Shown here one piece after another: positions 33,252 to 44,698 of a DNA stretch of 49,525 bases. The position numbers and the translations under genes were made by a program. The notes beneath the pieces are model-generated. The model was given only the letters and a program-made list of their open reading frames with translations. It was not told where the DNA came from and made no database searches. Every line of letters begins with the position of its first letter. Positions within the stretch are counted from its first letter, which is position 1. The stretch comes from an uncultured Alteromonadales bacterium (GTDB lineage: Bacteria; Pseudomonadota; Gammaproteobacteria; Pseudomonadales; Cellvibrionaceae): positions 1-49,525 of the forward strand of contig CALMJT010000059.1 of assembly GCA_937864365.1 (NCBI GenBank). Direction: 5' to 3'.

Positions 33252-36098
33252 TTACTGGAACCGGTAAACACCACTTAAGAAGAAACGAGGACCTAATAGG
33301 TCGTATGTTTCAGGAAAGGTGTTAGCCTGAGACTGAGAGCTACCAAGTCTTGTAGGCTCAGTATCTAACACATTTTTGATACCGAAAGTCGTTGTGAAAG
33401 ACTCACTAGCCTTGTAAGTGGCACTGAGATCAAGATAGTACTCCTCTTTTACTGTTGGGACAGCCAAATCAGAAGCAGTTGCACCATTGTTAGCTATTCG
33501 ATCATCCTCAACTTCATCAACATAACGTAGGAAAGCAGCTAAAGTCAGCGGACCAGTGGTCCAAGTTACTGTAGAAGTCCATTTGAATTCCGGCCGAGGC
33601 TCTCCACAAGTCACACCAAAGGTACCTTCACATTTATTAGTAGTTGGCCCCCCAGCGACTGGTTCGATTTCAAACTTGTCTAGATAAGTACCTGCAAAGC
33701 CAAGACGGAGCGTAGAATCATTACCAAATAGACCGAAACCTAAATCTGTCACGTAATTAACGCTCAGGTCGATACCCGAAGTTTCTATCACACCAATATT
33801 GTCATTAGGAGCAGTAACAAAATCGATATTGCCATCGGTACGTCGAGTGATAGCTTGGCACTCGGCAGAGGTAGCATCCTGCAAAATGTTGTAACATAGA
33901 TTTAGAATGTTAGCTACACCGCCAGCGAAAACACCTACAGAATCTTCAATTTCAATATTGTAGTAATCGATAGTAATATCTAAACCATCGGTAGGTTTGA
34001 TCACAGCGCCAAAGGTGAAAGATTCAGCTTGTTCTTCCTGAAGATCTGGGTTTCCACCGAAGAGGCCTTCTTCTTGGGTATTGCCAGTTTCGATAATACT
34101 AACCTGACCAACAGGAACGCCTGTAGCTTCACAGGTTTCAACAGAGGTCAAATCTGGATCAAAACCGGTTTCTGAACACGGATCATCAGCTGGAGGAAAA
34201 CCTGAAGCAAATCCAGAGAATAACTCAGACACATTTGGTGCTCGTATTGCCTCTTGGAAACCGGCACGGAAAGTTAATTGTGGGATAGGAGTATAGGTTA
34301 GAGAGGTTGCATAGGTCTCTGTCGAACCAATAGTGCTGTAATCTGAAGATCTCAAGGCAGCCCAGAAAGTTAACTCTTCAATACCTGGTTTACCCTCGAT
34401 GATCGGTACACTTACCTCTGCGAAGATTTCTTCAACTGAAAACGAACCTATGGTTGGCTCACCAGCATTAAAGCCTAACACATCACCCGAAGCCAAAAAG
34501 GTATCAGGATTGAAGGAAGAATCTTCAAGCCTATGCTCGTAACCAAATACAAGGCCGACTTCATTCTCAGCCCAAGGAAGAGAGCCTACGTAACCATTTA
34601 CAGATGCGTTGATAATTTCAGAGTCGATTGTAGTAATATTTGACGCACTAATATTAATGTAATCAATCGCAGCCTGAGATAAAGATCCAGGACCAAAAAT
34701 ATTAACTGGAACACATCCACCTGAGGTATTTTGACATTCTGTGCCATCATCAGTTACCGCAATACCTTGAATAAATCTAGACGCGGATGCATCATTCAGC
34801 AGTACGTTGGTATTAGTTAAAGAAGACCGGCTGAAATATGCGTCGTATGACCATTTGTCGTTCAGTTCGCCTCGAGAACCCACTAATAACCGAAATGCAT
34901 CTCGGTTATCGCGAGAAATCCGAGGACCGTTTTCTTCAAGACGTCGAGCGATGAAGAAAACTGCGTTATCGTCTCCATCAATTACCCCATCACCGTTGGT
35001 GTCACTTCGAACACCATCAAGCGCAGCTTGTGTTGCTGAATCGAAGAATGGGCTATCGGGGTTAATTTCTACTGTAGTGCCCGCTGGAGTTGGGGCTAAT
35101 TGCTGTGGAACTTCGTTTTGAGAAAACGCTAATTCAGAGTACACCTCTACCTTGTCATTAACGTCGTACGTAGCGAAAGTAGAAATTAAGAAACGCTCTT
35201 GGGGTAATTGAAGATAATTATCTGGCGCGAAATTAAATAAATCTTCTGGATTTCTGAACGGCAAACCTACACCGTTTTCCCCAAATAATCCTAAAGCAAA
35301 CTCATCCCCATTACCGGGGATACCATCTGGATCAACCTGCGGGCCATTAGACAAAAAAGTACCTGGCACCCTACTTGAACCACCCGGAACCAAAGCACCA
35401 TTACGATCTTGAAGAGCTACGCTAGAAAAAGAGCGGTCACCTTGGAATACTTCTGAACGATCTAAGAAAGAAGCATAAAGTACAGCGTTACCACGACCTT
35501 CATCGAAGTTACCACCGATTGTTATATCAATGTTGTACTTTTCACCGTCACCATCTTCAGTGATATCATAAAGACCTGAGATTTCTACGCCTTCGAAATC
35601 GTCACGTAAGGTGAAGTTCACAACACCCGCAACTGCATCAGAACCATAAACGGCTGAAGCACCACCAGTAGTAATCTCTACCTGCTCAATTAAGGATGCA
35701 GGAATGGTGTTCAAGTCGACAACGCCGTTTTGACTTGCAGGAATGTATCGGCGTCCATTAACCAGTACTAGTGTACGGAAGTCGCCCAAACCACGTAAAT
35801 CGACGGTAGCTGTACCATTACCTGGGTTGTTAGAACTAGGACCAAAAGCAGGAGTTACCGAAGGAAATTCAGAAAGCTTTTGTTCGATATTAAGGTTACC
35901 TGACAGTTGGAACGCCTCACGATTCACAATAGTGACCGGAGAAACAGACTCCAAATCTTTTCGAACTAGACGCGACCCTGTAACTGTAACTTCTTCAATC
36001 ACCTCATCCTGAGCGTAGGCGTTACCACCAGCCAGGAGAGACAGTGATGTCAAAGCGATTGCACCTTTCACGGCAATCGAAAGAGCTTTTCTTTTCAT
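33252..36098 (-). CDS. TonB-dependent receptor (second)
   Basis: A 948-residue outer-membrane receptor with a Sec signal (about 1-29, ending AYAQ) and a TonB box in DEVIEEVTVTGSR. The plug has FRTLVLVNGRRYIP and EQVEITTGGASAVYGSDAVAGVVNF, and the barrel ends in Phe-Gln (GVYRFQ). There is no STN domain, so it does not signal through FecR. It shares with the first receptor a GC-x-PV-x-x-FGP block in the barrel and the same plug subtype, so the two are paralogues with probably similar ligands. An EF-hand-like loop, DTNGDGVIDGDD, lies at residues 366-377. The TPR-oxygenase and TPR-sulfotransferase genes lie downstream. Confidence 0.92.
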   Translation of the reverse strand: MKRKALSIAVKGAIALTSLSLLAGGNAYAQDEVIEEVTVTGSRLVRKDLESVSPVTIVNREAFQLSGNLNIEQKLSEFPSVTPAFGPSSNNPGNGTATVDLRGLGDFRTLVLVNGRRYIPASQNGVVDLNTIPASLIEQVEITTGGASAVYGSDAVAGVVNFTLRDDFEGVEISGLYDITEDGDGEKYNIDITIGGNFDEGRGNAVLYASFLDRSEVFQGDRSFSSVALQDRNGALVPGGSSRVPGTFLSNGPQVDPDGIPGNGDEFALGLFGENGVGLPFRNPEDLFNFAPDNYLQLPQERFLISTFATYDVNDKVEVYSELAFSQNEVPQQLAPTPAGTTVEINPDSPFFDSATQAALDGVRSDTNGDGVIDGDDNAVFFIARRLEENGPRISRDNRDAFRLLVGSRGELNDKWSYDAYFSRSSLTNTNVLLNDASASRFIQGIAVTDDGTECQNTSGGCVPVNIFGPGSLSQAAIDYINISASNITTIDSEIINASVNGYVGSLPWAENEVGLVFGYEHRLEDSSFNPDTFLASGDVLGFNAGEPTIGSFSVEEIFAEVSVPIIEGKPGIEELTFWAALRSSDYSTIGSTETYATSLTYTPIPQLTFRAGFQEAIRAPNVSELFSGFASGFPPADDPCSETGFDPDLTSVETCEATGVPVGQVSIIETGNTQEEGLFGGNPDLQEEQAESFTFGAVIKPTDGLDITIDYYNIEIEDSVGVFAGGVANILNLCYNILQDATSAECQAITRRTDGNIDFVTAPNDNIGVIETSGIDLSVNYVTDLGFGLFGNDSTLRLGFAGTYLDKFEIEPVAGGPTTNKCEGTFGVTCGEPRPEFKWTSTVTWTTGPLTLAAFLRYVDEVEDDRIANNGATASDLAVPTVKEEYYLDLSATYKASESFTTTFGIKNVLDTEPTRLGSSQSQANTFPETYDLLGPRFFLSGVYRFQ

Positions 36099-36374
36099 AT
36101 CTCTTAAATCCCAATGTGTGTTGACTGATTATTTCCAGCTTTGGTGCCTGTGAGCTACATCCAACCCGGAAGGCGTGTGTTGCAACTGACATAAAGTATT
36201 CATCTGACACTCGCTTGCCTTCTAAAACGGTTGAATCTTACAGCCCCTCAAAATAAATCGACTTTTCAAGAAATTTATTCGGAACAAAATACTGATCGTA
36301 GAGTCTGGGAATTCTTTTTTTTAAAAACGCGAGAAGTAAGCATTAATTAAATAACACTTTGGATGACTATATCT

Positions 36375-37070
36375 TTATGAATGATACCAACCACTGATGG
36401 TGTATCTGCTAGCAGGTGAGAACTGGGCGACGGATGTAACTGAATGAGGCAAGCTGACGTCGAATATGCCAAAGCTATTAAAATCGGGGCTCCATGATTC
36501 GATGGGCGTGCCGTTTGGTTGGTAAAATTGCAGTAAACCACCCCAGTCGGGGTGCCATTTTGGTGCTAGATTTAATACATAGGCAATTTTTCGATTTTCG
36601 GCGGATACAAGGTCGTTGTGACGTGTTAAAAAGTCGCCTGGGTTGTAGCGTGTGAGCTGCATGGTTATTCTTGTTAACTCGCCGTAGCCACTTACTTCTC
36701 TCATTAAAGAGAGCATTTCATCGCTTTCTAACCAGTTCTTTATTTTTTGTACAGATTCTAAAACCTCGCCATTTGGCTCGTATCTTCCGTACCAAAAACC
36801 GGTGCCTTGCGCGGCCTGCGCGTAAATTTTTTTGATAAATTCTTGTCGCTGGCTTAATTCTAACTCGGCAAACTTTGTCGGGTTTATCAACTGCGATTGG
36901 CCATCAACGAAACACGCTTGGTGATACACAGGTATCGACATTACGGTTTGCTGTATTTGAATTGCGCTTTCTAGCGACAAGAAAGACGAGATGCGTGCGC
37001 GGCGATTATTTCGAAAAATTTCAATTGCCGCAGATTTATCAAACGACTGTGGATTTAACGTGTAAGACAA
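36375..37070 (-). CDS. prolyl 4-hydroxylase-like 2OG-Fe(II) oxygenase
   Basis: A 231-residue 2-oxoglutarate/Fe(II) dioxygenase with a complete catalytic set: His151 and Asp153 in TRHNDLVSAEN, His209 in SLPHSVTSV and Arg222 in SRYTISGW, plus the P4H/SM-20-type WGGLLQFY strand. No signal peptide is present. The start is TTG with AGGA eight bases upstream. It lies upstream of, and on the same strand as, the second TonB receptor, 276 nt away, and is separated from icd by a strong terminator. Placement suggests it belongs with the receptor-linked modification genes. The exact substrate is not identifiable. Confidence 0.82.
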   Translation of the reverse strand: MSYTLNPQSFDKSAAIEIFRNNRRARISSFLSLESAIQIQQTVMSIPVYHQACFVDGQSQLINPTKFAELELSQRQEFIKKIYAQAAQGTGFWYGRYEPNGEVLESVQKIKNWLESDEMLSLMREVSGYGELTRITMQLTRYNPGDFLTRHNDLVSAENRKIAYVLNLAPKWHPDWGGLLQFYQPNGTPIESWSPDFNSFGIFDVSLPHSVTSVAQFSPASRYTISGWYHS

Positions 37071-37116
37071 GTTTTTGATCCTTTACAGAGAAAAATATTT
37101 TCTATCTCTATATACG

Positions 37117-37147
37117 AAAAAAGAGGGGTTCGCCCCCTCTTTTTTGT
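37117..37147. terminator. rho-independent terminator after icd
   Basis: The stem GAGGGG/CCCCTC has a 5-nt loop and is flanked by A6 (37117-37122) and T7 (37141 onwards), so it works in both directions. On the minus strand it ends the icd transcript, 32 nt after the stop codon. Confidence 0.88.
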
Positions 37148-37178
37148 GTGTCATTTTAAAACGATTTAAAGCGATAAC

Positions 37179-39881
<2,703 letters not shown>

Positions 39882-40199
39882 TTAATGGCAACTCCAACCC
39901 CACGTCTCGAGCTTTTCAACAAAGCTATTGGCCTTTTCTTCACAATAACTGGTTGAGTTATCGGCCTGCCACAAGACCTTTATCTCGCCGGGCGCTTCGT
40001 CGTCTTTGTAATAATTGACACTGCACGGCAAACCGGTAAGAGGATCGAGATACTCAATTTCAACACGACGAGTAAGGTCTCTAAGCTCACATACATAAAT
40101 CTTGGGCTCTGCTTGCGAGTCAGACTGCGCAAAAATGGGCTTCATCACAAACAGCAACGTGATGCTCAAAATTATGCGCATTGCGCCTTTATGGTTCAT
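39882..40199 (-). CDS. small secreted protein with four cysteines (hypothetical)
   Basis: A 105-residue protein. The signal peptide is about residues 1-25 (MRIILSITLLFVMKPIFAQS within it). A mature domain of about 80 residues has Cys at about 37, 59, 86 and 104, consistent with two disulfides in the periplasm. The rest is charged and ends GWSCH. AGGA lies before the ATG at good spacing. I do not recognise a named family. It stands alone between icd and the symporter operon. Confidence 0.7.
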   Translation of the reverse strand: MNHKGAMRIILSITLLFVMKPIFAQSDSQAEPKIYVCELRDLTRRVEIEYLDPLTGLPCSVNYYKDDEAPGEIKVLWQADNSTSYCEEKANSFVEKLETWGWSCH

Positions 40200-40647
40200 A
40201 AATGTTCCTACTATTTTATGTTTATCAGTTCGATGCCAGAGGCCTTAGACTTATCAAATTTTAGAAGAATATCCATTCAGACGGGCATTTCTATCGAGCT
40301 TACGCCACTATGAACCAGATTTCGTGACAGATAAGCTGCGGTAGACCAGTTTGGTCTCGTCTTAACTCTCAAGCCTTAACCCTAAGAATTTTATGATGAT
40401 ACTGGCACCAGATGTAGTTTTGTTTAAGGTATCAATCAAAATTCAGTGCCAACAGTATTTAGCAGCCTTCGATGCTTCGGGGTGAGTATTTGGCACTTAC
40501 AATGAATGTTTGAATGGCACTTGTCGTTCACGAAGGGTCGATTCTGGCCAATAAATATTACACCCAAACCTGATAAGTCGTGCGAGTAACTGTAAACTAA
40601 CCTGACTTAAACATCTAAAAACTAACCACAAATCAGAATATTGCGTT
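40200..40647. other. upstream region of the symporter operon with TGGCAC motifs
   Basis: 448 nt without a gene. TGGCAC occurs at 40403-40408, 40491-40496 and 40515-40520 and in inverted form (GTGCCA) at 40446-40451. The first and the inverted copy form a wide inverted repeat, and the last two are 24 bp apart. This clustering before a transporter gene suggests operator half-sites, but no regulator is known. Confidence 0.4.
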
Positions 40648-41946
40648 ATGAATCTGACTGTAAAAGTATTTATTGGCCTAATTTCCGGCACTTTTTTAGG
40701 GTTGACCTTAAACCTTTCGGGCTTTGGTGAAGAGGGATCTTTTGTAACAACCTATTTTTCTGACGGGATTTTTGCACTCGGCGGCAATCTTTTTGTTAAT
40801 GGCTTAAAAATGCTAGTGGTCCCGCTGGTATTTTTCTCGATTGTGTGTGGTGTGGTTGGTATCGGCGATATCAAATTACTGGGCAGAATTGGTGGTAAGT
40901 CATTTATCCTTTACATGGCTACTACTGCCATTGCAATTACGACCGCACTCACTGTGGCAACAATTTTCTCTGTAGGTTCTGGAGTAAATGCCCCTACTAC
41001 AGACCAAATGTTCAGCAGTAAAGAAGCTCCCTCCATCGTTAGTGTGCTTACCAGCATAATTCCAAGCAACCCAGTCGCAGCCATGGCAAACGGCAACATG
41101 CTCGCCATAATTTTCTATTCAATCGTGGTTGGTATTTGCATTCTCTCAATCCAAGAAAAAGTACCTACGGTGCGTAAATTCGTCGACGAGATGAATGAAA
41201 TCATGATGAAAATGGTAGAAATCGTCATGCATTTTGCACCTTACGCAGTGTTCTGCTTGGTCGCATCAATATTCGCAAAACTAGGCATAACATTATTTAT
41301 TGAATTGTTACTTTACGTTTCTGTATTGGGTGGCGTGTTAATTTTCCATGGCTTCTTCACACTGCCGTTTACACTCAAATTATTGAGTGGTTTAAATCCT
41401 CTTACATTTCTTTCAAAAATTCGCGAAGCCCAGATGTTTGCCTTCTCGACCGCCAGCAGCAGCGCGACCATTCCAGCAACATTACACGCCACAGAAAATA
41501 AAATGGGTGTAAATACCTCTGTAGCGTCCTTTACAGTACCGTTTGGAGCCACCATTAACATGGACGGCACGGCGATGATGCAAGGTGTTGCCACCGTATT
41601 TATCGCCAATGTTTACGGTATCGATTTAGGTTTCAGTGATTATCTGCTCGTGGTACTGATGTCAGTATTAGCCTCAGTTGGTACAGCAGGCGTGCCAGGA
41701 GTCGGTTTGGTGATGCTGACCATGGTATTTAGCCAAGTAAATCTGCCAACCGAAGGAATTGCACTCATCATTGGTGTTGACCGACTCATGGATATGATCC
41801 GAACCGCGGTTAATATCACTGGTGACGCAGCGGTGACCTGTGTGGTCGCCAAAAGCGAGAACAAACTCGATATCGATCAATATAACAATCCACACGCTGG
41901 CGCTCTCGAAGACAACGAACAACACGCTAGCTCACCGACTGCATAA
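40648..41946 (+). CDS. dicarboxylate/amino acid:cation symporter (DAACS, GltP-like)
   Basis: A 432-residue SDF-family inner-membrane symporter. Hallmarks are GLKMLVVPLVFFSIVCGV (TM3 region), the serine-rich re-entrant loop AFSTASSSATIPATL, the TM7 motif TINMDGTAMMQG, the second re-entrant loop GTAGVPGVGLVML, and the substrate-binding TM8 with DRLMDMIRTAVNITGD. These features fit sodium- or proton-coupled glutamate/aspartate or C4-dicarboxylate uptake. The AGCS gene starts 11 nt downstream, so the two form an operon. Confidence 0.9.
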   Translation: MNLTVKVFIGLISGTFLGLTLNLSGFGEEGSFVTTYFSDGIFALGGNLFVNGLKMLVVPLVFFSIVCGVVGIGDIKLLGRIGGKSFILYMATTAIAITTALTVATIFSVGSGVNAPTTDQMFSSKEAPSIVSVLTSIIPSNPVAAMANGNMLAIIFYSIVVGICILSIQEKVPTVRKFVDEMNEIMMKMVEIVMHFAPYAVFCLVASIFAKLGITLFIELLLYVSVLGGVLIFHGFFTLPFTLKLLSGLNPLTFLSKIREAQMFAFSTASSSATIPATLHATENKMGVNTSVASFTVPFGATINMDGTAMMQGVATVFIANVYGIDLGFSDYLLVVLMSVLASVGTAGVPGVGLVMLTMVFSQVNLPTEGIALIIGVDRLMDMIRTAVNITGDAAVTCVVAKSENKLDIDQYNNPHAGALEDNEQHASSPTA

Positions 41947-41957
41947 GGCCATAGGGT

Positions 41958-43502
41958 ATGAATGATATTATTAACACGCTAAACGGATTCGTCTGGAGCC
42001 CAATTCTGGTGTATCTATGTTTAGGCGCAGGGCTTTTTTATTCGATCCTGACTCGATTTGTTCAGGTTCGAATGTTCCGCGAAATGTGGGTTTTGTTGTT
42101 TTCCAACAAAAAAGACGATAAAGGTATTTCATCTTTCCAAGCTTTAGCAGTGTCACTGTCTGGCCGTGTTGGTACCGGAAATATCTCAGGCGTTGCAGCA
42201 GCCATTGGTTTTGGTGGTCCAGGTGCCGTATTTTGGATGTGGGTTGTGGCTTTTTTGGGAGCTGCAACCGCATACGTTGAATCGACTTTGGCGCAAATTT
42301 ATAAGGAAGAAAAAGACGGCCTCTATCGCGGCGGCCCTGCTTTTTACTTTGAGAAGGCGCTTGGCCAAAAATGGTACGGAATTCTTTTTGCCATTGCGAT
42401 GATCATTTCTTGCGGGCTCTGTCTTCCCGGTGTTCAATCCAACAGTATTGGTAACGCGGTTGAAACGGCTTTTGGTGCGGGAACCATGATCGACACCACC
42501 ATCGGCACCTTCAGCTCTACCAAAATCCTGTGTGGCACTCTTGTGATCATAGCTCTGGGATTTATCATTTTCGGTGGTGTAAAACGTATCGCGGCGTTTG
42601 CGCAGGTAATTGTTCCATTTATGGCTCTAGCATACATTATCGTGGCCTGTGTGATTATTGCCCTGAACATTACCGAATTACCCGGCGTCATCACCAATAT
42701 CGTCGGTGATGCATTCACCCCCATGGCCGGTCTTGGCGCTGCCATTGGTTGGGGCGTAAAACGCGGCGTCTACTCCAACGAAGCCGGCCAAGGTACAGGC
42801 CCTCATCATGCGGCGGCAGCGGAGGTTGATCATCCAGCCCAGCAAGGTATCGTGCAGGCATTCAGCGTTTACGTAGATACGTTATTTGTCTGTTCGGCAA
42901 CGGCATTCATGATTCTAATTACCGGCTCCTACAATGTGCACGGTGATGGCGATGTGTTCTTAATTCAAAACCTTGCCGCAAACATTGATCCAAACAGTCC
43001 AGCATTTACTCAAGCAGCCTTGGATAGCGCCCTGCCCGGCGTTGGCTCTACCTTCGTAGCGCTAGCTTTATTGTTTTTCGCATTCACTACTATTTTGGCG
43101 TATTACTACATCGCCGAAACCAACGTGGCCTACTTAAACCGTTTCCTAAATATGCCTTCACTGAGCATGGTATTAAAATTCGCACTGATGGCTGCGACAT
43201 TTTACGGTGCCGTAAAAGCAGCAGGCGTGGTTTGGGCACTGGGTGATCTTGGTTTGGGAATGACCGTCTGGCTGAACGTTGTCGGTATTTTAATTATTTT
43301 CCTAGTCTCAAAACCTGCGATTGTCGCGCTCAAGGATTATGAAATTCAGCGTAAAGCGGGCGTTGAAAACTACACATTTGATCCTGAAAAACTGGGTATT
43401 AAGCACGCTGATTTTTGGGAAAAGCGCTTGCGCCGCGAAATATCTAAAGCGGCTCCGAGCACCGATAAAAGCCCCGAAAAATCCGAAGAGCAGACCGTAT
43501 AA
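41958..43502 (+). CDS. sodium:alanine/glycine symporter (AGCS family)
   Basis: A 514-residue, ~11-helix amino-acid carrier protein of the AlsT/AgcS type. Family motifs are FQALAVSLSGRVGTGNISGVA near the N-terminus, WMWVVAFLGAATAYVESTLA, GGPAFYFEKALG and GVKRGVYSNEAGQGTGPHHA. It takes up alanine or glycine with sodium across the inner membrane. It is co-transcribed with the DAACS symporter gene (11-nt gap, GGGT before the ATG), and a terminator follows at 43528. The C-terminal 40 residues are charged and cytoplasmic. Confidence 0.93.
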   Translation: MNDIINTLNGFVWSPILVYLCLGAGLFYSILTRFVQVRMFREMWVLLFSNKKDDKGISSFQALAVSLSGRVGTGNISGVAAAIGFGGPGAVFWMWVVAFLGAATAYVESTLAQIYKEEKDGLYRGGPAFYFEKALGQKWYGILFAIAMIISCGLCLPGVQSNSIGNAVETAFGAGTMIDTTIGTFSSTKILCGTLVIIALGFIIFGGVKRIAAFAQVIVPFMALAYIIVACVIIALNITELPGVITNIVGDAFTPMAGLGAAIGWGVKRGVYSNEAGQGTGPHHAAAAEVDHPAQQGIVQAFSVYVDTLFVCSATAFMILITGSYNVHGDGDVFLIQNLAANIDPNSPAFTQAALDSALPGVGSTFVALALLFFAFTTILAYYYIAETNVAYLNRFLNMPSLSMVLKFALMAATFYGAVKAAGVVWALGDLGLGMTVWLNVVGILIIFLVSKPAIVALKDYEIQRKAGVENYTFDPEKLGIKHADFWEKRLRREISKAAPSTDKSPEKSEEQTV

Positions 43503-43527
43503 ATCGCGTTTAATTACAACTACTTTC

Positions 43528-43551
43528 AACCCCGGTTCTACCGGGGTTTTT
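43528..43551 (+). terminator. terminator after the symporter operon
   Basis: A perfect 8-bp stem, AACCCCGG (43528-43535) and CCGGGGTT (43541-43548), with a TTCTA loop and following Ts; 25 nt after the AGCS stop codon. Confidence 0.9.
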
Positions 43552-43617
43552 ATTTCTGCATCAGAATAATTTCTGTAAATGCCAAAATCCTGTTGATTAA
43601 ATAAGGACAACTAAGCA

Positions 43618-44631
43618 ATGCAAAAGAATCGTCTCGGTAAAAGCAGTCTGGTAGTACCGGATATCTGTATGGGCACCATGACTTTTGGAAGTCAAGCTGA
43701 TGAAGCCATGTCCATGCGCATTATGGATGCCTCTCTTGAAGCCGGAATTAATTTTTTTGATACCGCGGAAATGTATCCAGTACCGCCGGATATCAAATGG
43801 GTGGGCAAAACCGAAGAGTTTGTTGGCAAATGGTTAGCCACCAAACCTCGCGATCATATTATCATCGCGACCAAGGTTGCCGGTCCCGGTCACACCTGGT
43901 TTGTACCGCCATTGCGTGGTGGCAACACGGCCTTGGATAAAAACCACATTGTCGCTGCGGTAGAAGGTTCGCTGAAAAAACTCAAAACCGATTACATCGA
44001 CCTTTATCAAACCCATTGGCCAGATCCAGACTATCCCATCGAAGAAACCTTAAGAGCGCTCGACGATTTAATTCGTGACGGTAAAGTTCGCGCCATTGGT
44101 TGCAGTAACGAAAATGCTTGGGGCTTAATGAAAAGCCTTTGGCAATCCGATGTAAATGGATTAGCTCGGTTCGACACCATTCAGAATAATTTCAGTCTGA
44201 ATAATCGCCGTTTTGAAGATGAACTTGCCAACATCTGTCGCCGTGAAAACGTCAGCTTAATTCCCTATTCTCCACTAGCGGGCGGCGTTTTAAGTGGTAA
44301 ATACAATGATGGCTTTCCAGAGGGCGCTCGTTTCACCGACTACCAAAATGCCGGTCCTCGTCAGCAGGTTATGGCAAAACGTTTTGTAAACGACGCCACC
44401 ATCGCATCCACCAAACGCTTTATGGAAATCGCCCGCGACATTGGTATCTCACCCATTACGCTTGCGACCGCATGGAGCAAACAACACGACTTTGTCGCTT
44501 CAACCATTGTTGGCGCCAGCCATGTTGACCAGCTGGATGAAATCTTTGCCGCGATCGATCTAACACTTAACGAAGAAACACTTAAAGCCATCGACGCGGT
44601 AAGTGCAGAATTTCCCTACCCAATGGGTTAA
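43618..44631 (+). CDS. aldo/keto reductase (Tas-like)
   Basis: A 337-residue NADPH-dependent AKR barrel protein. The catalytic tetrad region is visible: Asp and Tyr in [10 protein letters not shown], Lys in IIATKVAG and His in YQTHWPDPD. The C-terminal cofactor-binding part is [14 protein letters not shown]. Cytoplasmic. It resembles E. coli Tas/YajO-type reductases with broad carbonyl substrates; the natural substrate is unknown. AAGGA precedes the ATG. Monocistronic, ending at the shared terminator at 44661. Confidence 0.88.
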   Translation: MQKNRLGKSSLVVPDICMGTMTFGSQADEAMSMRIMDASLEAGINFFDTAEMYPVPPDIKWVGKTEEFVGKWLATKPRDHIIIATKVAGPGHTWFVPPLRGGNTALDKNHIVAAVEGSLKKLKTDYIDLYQTHWPDPDYPIEETLRALDDLIRDGKVRAIGCSNENAWGLMKSLWQSDVNGLARFDTIQNNFSLNNRRFEDELANICRRENVSLIPYSPLAGGVLSGKYNDGFPEGARFTDYQNAGPRQQVMAKRFVNDATIASTKRFMEIARDIGISPITLATAWSKQHDFVASTIVGASHVDQLDEIFAAIDLTLNEETLKAIDAVSAEFPYPMG

Positions 44632-44660
44632 ATATCCAACGGAATAATCACCCATAAAAA

Positions 44661-44685
44661 AACCCGCGTTAAGCGGGTTTTTATT
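44661..44685. terminator. bidirectional terminator between AKR and arsM
   Basis: A 7-bp stem, AACCCGC (44661-44667) and GCGGGTT (44673-44679), followed by TTTATT and preceded by an A-run. It serves both the AKR gene (plus strand) and the convergent arsM gene (minus strand, stop codon at 44699). Confidence 0.9.
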
Positions 44686-44698
44686 CAAACGCTGAGTC

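Noticed and set aside
40403-40520. Sigma-54 promoters at the TGGCAC motifs
   Set aside because: None has GC at the required 10-base distance from the GG, so the -12 element is absent.
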